Source of the DNA: an uncultured Erysipelotrichaceae bacterium
Lineage (GTDB): Bacteria; Bacillota_I; Bacilli_A; Erysipelotrichales; Erysipelotrichaceae
Length of the DNA stretch: 6,985 nucleotides
Assembly: GCA_902795905.1 (NCBI GenBank)
Contig: CADBMY010000314.1
Coordinates: 1-6,985 of the forward strand
Reading direction: 5' to 3'
The notes under the pieces were generated by a model that made no database searches, had not been told where the DNA came from, and worked only from the letters and a program-made list of their open reading frames with translations. Shown here one piece after another: positions 1-6,605 of this stretch (position 1 is the first letter of the stretch; every line of letters begins with the position of its first letter). Position numbers and translations under genes: made by a program.

Positions 1-659
1 CCGTGCAGCAGATAGATCTGGTCGTTACTGCTGCGGATCTCATCCACAGCTTTCTGCTGTTCGGCGGTTAACGGCGGTGCTTCATCCCTGTCCGTGATCA
101 CAGGGTCTTTTCCCCTGCGTTCTTCTTCCGTGCTGATCAGCGCGCCTTTATCCACCAGTGCCTTGGCCTGATTCGGATAGCGTTTGCGCAGATCACTGTA
201 TCTGACCCGGCCCTGTTCCGCTACATATCTGTAGGCTTCCAGCTGTTTCGGGGTCAGACTCACCTCTTCCGGTGATACCTCCACATAGATCTCCTTGACC
301 GTGTTCTTCCGGTTGGATATCGGTTTGACCTTTCCCGGCAGCATGGCCCCGTAGCATGAGATCATCGCTGACAGTGTATTCCTGCTCATCCAGCGCGCCA
401 GTTCCTGCAGTTCGTCCGTGATCAGACTCTTCTGATCGATGATCTCATCGATCTCCCGGATCTTCATGCCCAGCCGTTCTTCTGCTTCATTGGCGGTTTC
501 TTCGGTATATGTACAGCTTTCGACAAAGCCGGTGATCATACGCCCGTTGAAATTGATCCGCACACGTACACCGGGTTGCGCCGGCTCATGCGAAAAATAG
601 GTAAATGTCTGATCAAGCTGTCTTACCGGATGTTCGATCCAGCATTCCAGTATATACAT
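1..659 (-). CDS. priA: Primosomal protein N' (PriA helicase), N-terminal part, cut by window edge
   Basis: PriA is a DEAH-type 3'-5' DNA helicase that recognises stalled or collapsed forks and reloads the replicative helicase in the cytoplasm. I translated this reading frame by hand: 219 complete codons with no stop, running off the left edge. It opens MYILECWIEHPVRQLDQTF, the usual PriA start, in which a short beta strand leads into the 3'-end-binding domain. GVRVRINFNGRMITGFV at about residues 32-48 and ELARWMSRNTLSAMISCYG at about 89-107 are typical of that domain. A winged-helix-like segment beginning LTPKQLEAYRYV follows at about 136. The fragment ends at LTAEQQKAVDEI...IYLLHG, the lead-in to the Walker A motif, so the helicase core lies outside. 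Family members are usually about 730-800 residues. The ATG at 659-657 follows GAGAGG (671-666) with a 6-base spacer. The gene lies 22 bases past a terminator and has no obvious promoter of its own. Confidence 0.9.
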   Translation of the reverse strand, partial: MYILECWIEHPVRQLDQTFTYFSHEPAQPGVRVRINFNGRMITGFVESCTYTEETANEAEERLGMKIREIDEIIDQKSLITDELQELARWMSRNTLSAMISCYGAMLPGKVKPISNRKNTVKEIYVEVSPEEVSLTPKQLEAYRYVAEQGRVRYSDLRKRYPNQAKALVDKGALISTEEERRGKDPVITDRDEAPPLTAEQQKAVDEIRSSNDQIYLLH

Positions 660-681
660 GACGTACCTCTCTTTCGGGGAT

Positions 682-707
682 AAAAATACAGGAGCGCACT
701 CCTGTAT
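682..707 (-). terminator. Intrinsic terminator after sufB, in front of priA
   Basis: On the minus strand a perfect 9-bp inverted repeat, ATACAGGAG (707-699) and CTCCTGTAT (694-686), encloses a 4-base loop. Four further T residues follow (685-682) before the run is broken by an A. This is the form of a Rho-independent terminator. It acts only on minus-strand transcripts, because the plus strand has no T run after the stem. The stem starts two bases beyond the sufB stop codon, and the priA start codon lies 22 bases beyond the T run. The lower stem is A-T rich and the T run is short, so termination may be incomplete. Confidence 0.8.
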
Positions 708-709
708 GA

Positions 710-2131
710 TCAGCCGACAGAATTACTCATATCGAGCTTCAGCAGCTGGTTAAGCTCTACGGCATACTCCATCGGCAGTTCTCTGGTAAAGGGTTCCAGG
801 AAGCCCATGACGATCATCTCCGTAGCCTGTGATTCACTGAGACCTCTGGACATCAGGTAGAACAGCTGATCTTCACTGATCTTGGATACGGTAGCTTCAT
901 GTTCTATCGTTGAAGTATTATTCCGGCTCTCGTTGGTCGGGATCGTATCACTGCGGGATATCTCATCAAGGATCAGGGTGTCACACTCGACCTTGGAACG
1001 GGAATACAGAGCCTTCGGACCGTGGAAGATCTGTCCGCGGTAGTTGGCTGTTCCGCCTTTTCTCGATACCGATTTGGAGATGATGGAAGAAGATGTATGC
1101 GGGGCCAGATGGATCATCTTGGCACCGGTATCCTGGATCTGATCACTGGAAGCAACAGCCACCGAGATACAGAGACCGCGGGCATATTCACCGGCCAGGA
1201 TACATGCAGGATACTTCATGGAGATATGGGAGCCAACATTGCCGTCGATCCACTCCATGGCACCGTGAGCTTCCACCTTCGCTCTCTTGGTTGTCAGATT
1301 CAGAATATTCTTGGACCAGTTCTGCACGGTCGAATAACGGCATTTGGCACCTGCCTCGACGAAGATCTCAACCACTGCCGCATGCAGGGAATCTTCGGAA
1401 TACACAGGAGCTGTACAGCCCTCTACATAGTAGACATCACTGCCCTCATCAGCAATGATCAGTGTACGCTCAAACTGTCCCATACGTTCGGAATTGATGC
1501 GGAAATACGACTGCAGAGGCTTCTCCAGAGATACGCCCGGCGGCACATAGATAAAACTTCCGCCCGACCATACCGCACTGTTGAGAGCCGCAAACTTATT
1601 GTCTGTGGCAGGAACGACAGTCCCGAAGTATTTCTTAAACAGATCCGGGAATGCTTTTAACGCACTGTCGGTATCGAGGAAGATCACACCCTTCTGCTGT
1701 ACCTCATCCAGCATGTTGTGATAGACAACTTCCGACTCATACTGGGTGGATACACCGGCCAGGAACTTCTTCTCCGCTTCCGGGATACCCAGTCTGTTAA
1801 ATGTATCCTTGATTGCTTCCGGAACATCTTCCCAGGAACGTGACTGTTTCCTGTCACTGGGCTTGATATAGTAGATATACTCATCAAAATCGATAAACGA
1901 AAGATCCGGTCCCCACTTCGGCATCGGCATCGCCTTAAACTTCCGGTAGGCATCCAGACGGTATTCCAGCATCCATTCAGGCTCTTCCTTGATCCTGGAG
2001 ATCTCACGTACGATCTCTTCCGTCAGACCTCTTCCGGTATTGTATACAGAGGTATCTTCATCATGAAAACCATACTGGTAATCATCTGTTGAAGGTATCA
2101 CATTCTCTGTCTGCTTTTTCTCTTCCATCAT
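710..2131 (-). CDS. sufB: Fe-S cluster assembly scaffold protein SufB
   Basis: SufB is the scaffold subunit of the cytoplasmic SufBCD complex, on which sulfur and iron are assembled into clusters. At 473 residues the protein has normal length. It carries the SufB beta-helix core and the C-terminal helical segment [14 protein letters not shown]. Cys383 in VECDTLI aligns with E. coli SufB Cys405, a residue implicated in assembly. Glu412 in IEHEA aligns with E. coli Glu434 at the same 29-residue spacing. Cys239 lies in the conserved EGCTAP motif. Ser402 stands where E. coli has Cys424. The gene is last in the operon and overlaps the sufU stop by 4 bp (ATGA), suggesting translational coupling. 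Two adjacent ATG codons (2131 and 2128) are possible. A modest GAGG is 4 bases from the first and 7 from the second, so the true start may be one codon later. A terminator follows immediately. Confidence 0.96.
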   Translation of the reverse strand: MMEEKKQTENVIPSTDDYQYGFHDEDTSVYNTGRGLTEEIVREISRIKEEPEWMLEYRLDAYRKFKAMPMPKWGPDLSFIDFDEYIYYIKPSDRKQSRSWEDVPEAIKDTFNRLGIPEAEKKFLAGVSTQYESEVVYHNMLDEVQQKGVIFLDTDSALKAFPDLFKKYFGTVVPATDNKFAALNSAVWSGGSFIYVPPGVSLEKPLQSYFRINSERMGQFERTLIIADEGSDVYYVEGCTAPVYSEDSLHAAVVEIFVEAGAKCRYSTVQNWSKNILNLTTKRAKVEAHGAMEWIDGNVGSHISMKYPACILAGEYARGLCISVAVASSDQIQDTGAKMIHLAPHTSSSIISKSVSRKGGTANYRGQIFHGPKALYSRSKVECDTLILDEISRSDTIPTNESRNNTSTIEHEATVSKISEDQLFYLMSRGLSESQATEMIVMGFLEPFTRELPMEYAVELNQLLKLDMSNSVG

Positions 2132-2577
2132 GCCGCCTCGCTTTCATCGAGAACCTGTTTTACGGCATTCCAGCCGATCGTTGCACACTTGATGCGGTTT
2201 GCCTGCTTGTATACATTCTTCATCGCTACAGCCTCTTCCAGAAGGTCCGCATCGTATTCCTTACCTGAGACCATCTGAAAGTAATTGTCTACGATCACCC
2301 TTGCTTCATCCAGTGTCTTGCCGATCAGAAGATCTGTCATCATACTGGTGCTTGCCGTACTGATGGTACATGCCACACCGTCAAAGCGGATATCCTTGAA
2401 TCTGCCATCTTCGATCTTTGTCTGTACGGTGATATCATCGATGCAGCTCTCACTGGCCATGTGCAGAGAACGGTAGCTGTCATCACTCACCAGAATATGA
2501 TGATGCGGATACTGGTAGTGATCCATGATCAGTTCTCTTAATATATCAGGATTTGTCAGTAATTCTTTTTCGTTCAT
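2128..2577 (-). CDS. sufU: Zinc-dependent sulfurtransferase SufU
   Basis: SufU accepts persulfide sulfur from the SufS cysteine desulfurase and passes it to the SufBCD scaffold. It replaces SufE in many Bacillota and resembles the IscU fold. The protein has 149 residues, close to the B. subtilis protein. The zinc-ligand residues of the family are visible: Cys45 and Asp47 in SESCIDD, Cys70 in [15 protein letters not shown], and Cys131 in [10 protein letters not shown]. Arg128 precedes the last cysteine as usual. Two details differ from the B. subtilis protein as I recall it. The usual C-G-D is C-I-D here, and three consecutive histidines (25-27, YPHHHI) follow the IMDHY motif. The start ATG follows AGAGGTGA (2588-2581), which overlaps the sufS stop codon (2589-2587). 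The 3' end overlaps sufB by 4 bp. SufU rather than IscU is supported by its place beside sufS and sufB. Confidence 0.95.
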   Translation of the reverse strand: MNEKELLTNPDILRELIMDHYQYPHHHILVSDDSYRSLHMASESCIDDITVQTKIEDGRFKDIRFDGVACTISTASTSMMTDLLIGKTLDEARVIVDNYFQMVSGKEYDADLLEEAVAMKNVYKQANRIKCATIGWNAVKQVLDESEAA

Positions 2578-2586
2578 AGCTCACCT

Positions 2587-3807
2587 CTAAAAGAAGATAC
2601 CGATCGCATTCTCGATCGAGATCTCTTTCATCGCTTCTACACAGCGGTCGACTTCCTCTTCCGTGTTATAGAAGTACAGAGAAGCCCTGATCGTGGAATC
2701 TGTACCGAGGATCTCATGCAGGATCTTCGCACAGTGGTTGCCCGAGCGCACACAGATACCTCTGCTGGCAAGGTAGCCGGCAGCGTCCTGTGAGAATACA
2801 CCTTTGGCATTAAACGTGATCGGACCGGTTTCGTTATCAGGATTGTAGAACTCAATATTATCAAGCTCTCTGACCTTCTCACTGAAATATCTTCTTACCT
2901 GTCTTTCACGCTCATGGATCTCATCAAGACCGATGTTCATCAGGTATACGGCAGCCGCGCCGAGACCGATGATTCCTTCGATATTCGGGGTACCGGCTTC
3001 GTATTTCTCCGGTGCTTCCTTCAGCAGGACTTCACCGCAGGAATTAAAACGGGAATTCATACCGCCGCCAAGCGCATACGGATCCATCTTCTGCAGCAGT
3101 TCATACTTACCGTAGAGACCGCCGGTGCCGCCGGGACCGCACATCTTATGTCCGGAGAAAGCCAGGAAATCAACATCCAGATCCTTCACATCCGTCTTCA
3201 TATGCGGAACACTCTGGGCTCCGTCCACGATCATATACGCACCGTATTCATGCGCAAGCTTTGCCAGTTCCTTCACCGGCTGCACCGAACCCAGAACATT
3301 ATTCACATGTGCTACGGTAATTGCCTTAACACCCTCATGCATGGCTTTGCGGGCATCCTCCATACGGATAACACCCTGCTGATCCACCGGCAGATATTCG
3401 ATCTTTATTCCGGCATCTCTTTCCATACGGTACCAGGGAAGCAGATTCGAGGCATGTTCGGTCTGTGTCGTCAGGATCACATCTCCCGGCTTCAGGAAGA
3501 CCTTCTCCATACCGTAGGCGATCTGGTTCAGACCGGAAGTCGAACCGTAGGTAAAAGCCACCTCTTTTACATCACAGTTCAGCAGCTTTGCAAGGCTCAC
3601 TCTGGCCCCGTCATACAGGGCATCTGCTCTTGCGCTCAGCGGATAATCACCGCGGTGCACATTGGAGGTACCGTTGGTATAGAAATCCATGACAGCGTCA
3701 ATGACCGGCTGCGGCTTGAATGTTGTCGCACCGTTGTCAAAATACACAAGCTCCGGATGATTGACCAGCATCGGGAACTCACTTCTTATCTTTTTTATAT
3801 CGAACAT
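2587..3807 (-). CDS. sufS: Cysteine desulfurase SufS (group II, PLP-dependent)
   Basis: SufS converts L-cysteine to L-alanine and leaves a persulfide on its active-site cysteine, which it transfers to SufU. At 406 residues it has the length of B. subtilis SufS. The N-terminus carries YFDNGATTFKPQPVIDAV and SNVHRGDYPLS, both typical of the family. Lys221 in SGHKM is the expected Schiff-base lysine for PLP. Cys359 in RSGNHCAK is the catalytic cysteine, where many relatives have RAGHHCA. THE region around 163-196 contains AITVAHVNNVLGS and MIVDGAQSVPH, the latter holding the PLP-pyridine aspartate. The first 13 bp overlap the end of sufD. The closest Shine-Dalgarno sequence, GGAGG (3828-3824), is about 16 bases from the ATG. 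That is a long spacing, so translation probably depends on ribosomes finishing sufD. The ATG is fixed by homology (MFDIKKIRSEFP). Confidence 0.96.
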   Translation of the reverse strand: MFDIKKIRSEFPMLVNHPELVYFDNGATTFKPQPVIDAVMDFYTNGTSNVHRGDYPLSARADALYDGARVSLAKLLNCDVKEVAFTYGSTSGLNQIAYGMEKVFLKPGDVILTTQTEHASNLLPWYRMERDAGIKIEYLPVDQQGVIRMEDARKAMHEGVKAITVAHVNNVLGSVQPVKELAKLAHEYGAYMIVDGAQSVPHMKTDVKDLDVDFLAFSGHKMCGPGGTGGLYGKYELLQKMDPYALGGGMNSRFNSCGEVLLKEAPEKYEAGTPNIEGIIGLGAAAVYLMNIGLDEIHERERQVRRYFSEKVRELDNIEFYNPDNETGPITFNAKGVFSQDAAGYLASRGICVRSGNHCAKILHEILGTDSTIRASLYFYNTEEEVDRCVEAMKEISIENAIGIFF

Positions 3808-4601
3808 AATTCTGCGATCTTCTCCTCCAGCTCTGCACGCAGAATACCTTTCAGTTCTTCATTCTCGATCGTATCCACGATCGGCATCAGATATCCGGTG
3901 CTTAACAGAGCTGTACACTGCTGTTCACTCAGGCCGCGGCTCTGCATGTAATACAGCTGTTCTTCATCCACCCGTCCGAGACTGGCGGCGTGGCTGGCCT
4001 GTACATCGTTATCATCGATGATCAGCTTCGGAATGATCCGGCTGTTCATCTCGGCATCAAAACACAGGGAGCGTGATGTCTGGTGGCTCTGTGACCCGTG
4101 AGAGCCCTTGGTGATGACACCGACAGCGTCCATGTCATACTTACCGCCGGCAAGCACAACACTGTAGTTATGCATCAGCCCGGTCGTATTCGGCGCATCG
4201 CTCGTCACGGTGATCTCAAACTGCTTATCAGTTTGGGTCAGGACAGCACTGGAAACATCCGCAAAGGCGCCTTCCCCGAGCAGTGTTACCTTCGTACATC
4301 GTACGGTCTTCCCCTGGAATACCTCGCCATAGGATACATGCAGAGAAGCATTCCTGTTTACCTCGTAGATCTCATCAAAATGCACTTCGCTGCCAGCTTC
4401 ATTCCATACCAGCAGAGTGAGTTTTGCGCTCTCTTCCAGCGCAGCGTGTATAGTCACATCAGCTGCTTTGCGTATACGCAGAAAGAGATCACTGTCATAT
4501 CTGCCTGTCAGCTGCAGTGATACACTCTCCTCCGTATCGATATCATATGAACTGTATCCCGCTTCCGGGATCAGTGTTATTACCTTTTCCGTAATGACCA
4601 T
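3795..4601 (-). CDS. sufD: Fe-S cluster assembly protein SufD (short form)
   Basis: SufD pairs with SufB and, with two SufC subunits, forms the cluster-building scaffold; it is linked to iron acquisition. The protein has 268 residues. That is much shorter than E. coli or B. subtilis SufD (about 420-435), and the shortfall is at the N-terminus. What remains is the beta-helix core and the C-terminal helices, with DNDVQASHAASLGRVDEEQ followed by a YYMQSRGLSEQQ segment that is paralogous to the SufB end. His204 in ASHAAS matches E. coli SufD His360, the residue facing the key SufB cysteine. The ATG at 4601 follows AGAGG with a 5-base spacer, 8 bases past the sufC stop. I see no frameshift and no better upstream start, so the short form looks genuine. 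Calling it SufD rather than a second SufB rests on position, size and the histidine motif. Confidence 0.9.
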   Translation of the reverse strand: MVITEKVITLIPEAGYSSYDIDTEESVSLQLTGRYDSDLFLRIRKAADVTIHAALEESAKLTLLVWNEAGSEVHFDEIYEVNRNASLHVSYGEVFQGKTVRCTKVTLLGEGAFADVSSAVLTQTDKQFEITVTSDAPNTTGLMHNYSVVLAGGKYDMDAVGVITKGSHGSQSHQTSRSLCFDAEMNSRIIPKLIIDDNDVQASHAASLGRVDEEQLYYMQSRGLSEQQCTALLSTGYLMPIVDTIENEELKGILRAELEEKIAELCSI

Positions 4602-4609
4602 GAGGACCT

Positions 4610-5434
4610 CTACTTCACGGCTCTGTTGACCGCACAGGCACCGAGGCTGACACTTGCCCGCTTCTTCTCTTCCTGCGCAGCCGGTACGATATCAAGCTCT
4701 TTGTAGATCCAGTCATAACCTTCGGTATCGATCTTGCGTGCCAGTGAAGCATCACCTTCCATGACGATCTTGCCGTTGACCAGAACATGTGTAAACTGCG
4801 GTTCGATCAGATCCAGGAAACGCTCATAGTGGGAAACCACGATGATACTCATGTTCGTCTCTTCACGCAGCTTCTTGATCGCATTGCCGACGATGCGGAT
4901 GGCATCTACGTCAAGACCTGAGTCGACCTCATCCAGCATGGAAAGAGACGGTTTGAGCATCTCCATCTGGACGATCTCATTCCGCTTCTTCTCACCGCCG
5001 GAGAAACCCTCATTCAGGAATCTGTGCGCAAGGTCTTCCTTCATCTCCAGATCGTTGATCGTTTTCTCCATCGCCTTGATAAATGTAAACAGAGATACAG
5101 GAGTCTCTCTTCTGGCATTCATCGCTGCTCTCAGGAAGTCACTGTTGGTTACACCGGGGATCTCCTGGGGATACTGCATTGCCAGGAACAGTCCGGCTCT
5201 GCTGCGCTGGTCTACGCTCATTGCCAGTACATCCTGATCGTTGTAATAGATCGATCCTTCGGTCACGGTATATTTGGGATGTCCCATGATCGCTGCCAGC
5301 AATGTGCTCTTGCCGTTGCCGTTAGGACCCATCACGGCATGGATCTCACCGGCATTGACAGTCAGATCAACACCGCTGAGGATCTCTTTATCTTCTACAG
5401 AAACATGCAGATTTTCTATTTTAAGGGTATTCAT
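4610..5434 (-). CDS. sufC: Fe-S cluster assembly ATPase SufC
   Basis: SufC is the ABC-type ATPase of the SufBCD complex; ATP binding drives rearrangement of the SufB-SufD pair. It is soluble, not a transporter. Visible motifs are Walker A GPNGNGKST (residues 36-44), signature SGGEKKR (145-151), Walker B ending in Asp168-Glu169 (SMLDEVDSGLD), and the switch histidine His202 in VVSHYERF. The MQYPQEIPGV Q-loop region is also typical. I chose the ATG at 5434, giving 274 residues, because MNTLKIENLHVSV is the usual SufC start. A GTG at 5446 would add four residues, but it lies inside the AGAGGTG ribosome site (5450-5444) that serves the ATG. The C-terminus runs about 20 residues past the usual family end (AAQEEKKRASVSLGACAVNR), a charged tail with one cysteine. 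This is the first gene of the operon, next to the promoter. Confidence 0.96.
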   Translation of the reverse strand: MNTLKIENLHVSVEDKEILSGVDLTVNAGEIHAVMGPNGNGKSTLLAAIMGHPKYTVTEGSIYYNDQDVLAMSVDQRSRAGLFLAMQYPQEIPGVTNSDFLRAAMNARRETPVSLFTFIKAMEKTINDLEMKEDLAHRFLNEGFSGGEKKRNEIVQMEMLKPSLSMLDEVDSGLDVDAIRIVGNAIKKLREETNMSIIVVSHYERFLDLIEPQFTHVLVNGKIVMEGDASLARKIDTEGYDWIYKELDIVPAAQEEKKRASVSLGACAVNRAVK

Positions 5435-5443
5435 TATATTATT

Positions 5444-5450
5444 CACCTCT
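5444..5450 (-). promoter_or_regulatory. Ribosome binding site that fixes the sufC start
   Basis: AGAGGTG on the minus strand lies 9 bases before the ATG at 5434. An in-frame GTG at 5446-5444 forms part of this site, so it is unlikely to be the initiator. The predicted transcript start is also only about 7 bases before that GTG, which argues the same way. Confidence 0.7.
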
Positions 5451-5452
5451 TA

Positions 5453-5487
5453 CCGAGCAATTATAACACAGATTATCTTTTAATAAA
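5453..5487 (-). promoter_or_regulatory. Predicted promoter of the suf operon (extended -10)
   Basis: A perfect TATAAT lies at 5465-5460 on the minus strand and is preceded by TG plus one base (5468-5466), the extended -10 form. The best -35 at allowed spacing is TTTATT (5487-5482, 16-bp spacer), matching the consensus at only three of six positions. The extended -10 may compensate for this. The expected transcript start near 5453 leaves a leader of about 19 bases, which holds the ribosome binding site and little else. A riboswitch or leader peptide is therefore excluded if this promoter is the one used. The call rests on sequence match alone. Confidence 0.7.
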
Positions 5488-5548
5488 CTTACAGTTAACT
5501 CATGCTTACACCAGTATATTTGTTCACATTAAATTCAGACAGCATAAA

Positions 5549-5577
5549 TTGCAAAACCCTAATGTGTATCATATAAT
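5549..5577 (+). promoter_or_regulatory. Predicted sigma-A-type promoter of the foldase genes
   Basis: TTGCAA (5549-5554) and TATAAT (5572-5577) are separated by exactly 17 bp. The -35 matches four of six consensus bases and the -10 all six. Transcription would start near 5584, leaving a leader of about 20 bases that contains AGGAGG (5594-5599) four bases before the ATG at 5604. It faces away from the suf promoter; the two predicted start points are about 130 bp apart. Confidence 0.75.
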
Positions 5578-5603
5578 ATACTAGCGTTTTTTCAGGAGGC
5601 AAT

Positions 5604-6593
5604 ATGAGCACATTTATCAAGAAAAACTGGTTTATATGCCTGCTGGTAGCCGCTCTGGCCTGTGTCAGCGCCTATGTCATCTATGATGAAAACCACGGCA
5701 AGCTGAAAGGCAAGAAGATCGACGGACATGACATCGTCTATTCCGTCAATGATCAGAATTACACGGCTGCCGACTTCTATGACCAGTTATCCTCATTCAC
5801 CGGTTCTTCACCGGTAGGACAGTTATTCGTCAAGAGTATCTGCCAGAACATCGAAACAACGGATGAGATGAAGACGACTGCTGCCGCCCAGGCACAGAGC
5901 ATCATCACATCCTACAGTTCGCAGTATCCGACAAACTACAGGCAGCTGCTGAATACAGCCCTGATGTCCGCCGGATACAGCGGTTATGATGAACTTGAGA
6001 CATATCTCACCGATTATCTGAAACAGAATCAGATCCTGCGTGAATACTGCGAAGCTCACTTCGATGAGCTGCAGATCCGCAGTATCTCCTATATTCTGAT
6101 CAAGTTTGAAGATGAACCTACACCTGAGGGTGAACCCAGCAAGATCGAAGAGATCTCCCTGCATGAAGTGGATGCTTCTCTCGAACATGGTGAATCCTTC
6201 GAGGATGTAGCCAAGCAGTATTCCCAGGATACGACTACAGCACCTAAAGGCGGTCTGCTCGGAACCATTGACAACCGTGTATCCAATCTGGACAGCGCTT
6301 TCCTGAAGGCTGCGCTGGAACTTGAAGAAGGCGAAGTCAGTGACTGGGTATATTCCGAAAACTTCGGATACTTCCGCATCAAGAACAATGCGTCCACACC
6401 GGAAACACTGGAAACATTTGTAAACAAGGATAACCTCGACGGTACATTTACCGATCCGTATTCCACTCTCTTCAGTGAGAATGATACAACTCTTGCCGGC
6501 ACAGCCATCTGGCTCAAGGCTGAGGAATTCGGTTATGACCTGAACGGTGATGCTGATCTGGAAGCACAGATCAAAGCATATCTCGGTGTATAA
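5604..6593 (+). CDS. Membrane-anchored parvulin-type (PpiC/PrsA-like) foldase with altered active site
   Basis: This is probably an extracytoplasmic foldase or chaperone of the PrsA/SurA type, 329 residues long. Residues 1-8 are basic (IKK). A hydrophobic stretch from about Trp9 to Tyr27 is either a signal anchor or a lipoprotein signal ending at Cys20 (AALAC, an atypical lipobox). Residues about 45-155 form a helical SurA_N-like region. Residues about 157-262 match the parvulin domain: ISYILIK, then GESFEDVAKQYSQD, APKGGLLG, GEVSDWVY and FGYFRIK. The two histidines expected in SHIL and GYHII are Tyr163 and Phe257 here, while Asp209 is kept in the SQD motif. Prolyl isomerase activity may therefore be weak or lost, though chaperone function could remain. 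A C-terminal region of about 65 residues is not recognised. A strong AGGAGG precedes the start, and another PrsA-like gene follows after 12 bases. Confidence 0.85.
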   Translation: MSTFIKKNWFICLLVAALACVSAYVIYDENHGKLKGKKIDGHDIVYSVNDQNYTAADFYDQLSSFTGSSPVGQLFVKSICQNIETTDEMKTTAAAQAQSIITSYSSQYPTNYRQLLNTALMSAGYSGYDELETYLTDYLKQNQILREYCEAHFDELQIRSISYILIKFEDEPTPEGEPSKIEEISLHEVDASLEHGESFEDVAKQYSQDTTTAPKGGLLGTIDNRVSNLDSAFLKAALELEEGEVSDWVYSENFGYFRIKNNASTPETLETFVNKDNLDGTFTDPYSTLFSENDTTLAGTAIWLKAEEFGYDLNGDADLEAQIKAYLGV

Positions 6594-6605
6594 GGAGGCA
6601 GGACG

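Noticed and set aside
421..480. Dense GATC sites in several coding stretches, as a possible methylation or origin signal
   Set aside because: They follow from frequent ATC (Ile) and GAT (Asp) codons within genes and are spread through the window with no clustering in intergenic DNA.
1022..1660. Plus-strand open frame of 212 codons antisense to sufB
   Set aside because: It is fully inside sufB, has an unnatural composition, and there is no promoter or ribosome site.
2914..3951. Plus-strand open frame of 345 codons antisense to sufS and the end of sufD
   Set aside because: It lies opposite two clearly functional genes, has no ribosome site I can see, and its His/Arg/Cys-rich translation resembles no family. 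It arises from the codon pattern of the real genes.
5561..5582. Imperfect inverted repeat GTGTAT...ATATAC over the foldase -10 region as an operator
   Set aside because: The match is imperfect and the sequence is A/T-rich, so chance similarity is likely; the -10 box itself accounts for most of it.
5024..5584. Plus-strand open frame antisense to sufC that extends into the intergenic region
   Set aside because: Most of it mirrors sufC, and its end crosses the promoter region up to the foldase -10 box.
5435..5603. Riboswitch or leader peptide controlling suf or the foldase genes
   Set aside because: Both predicted leaders are only about 20 bases long and contain only a ribosome binding site.
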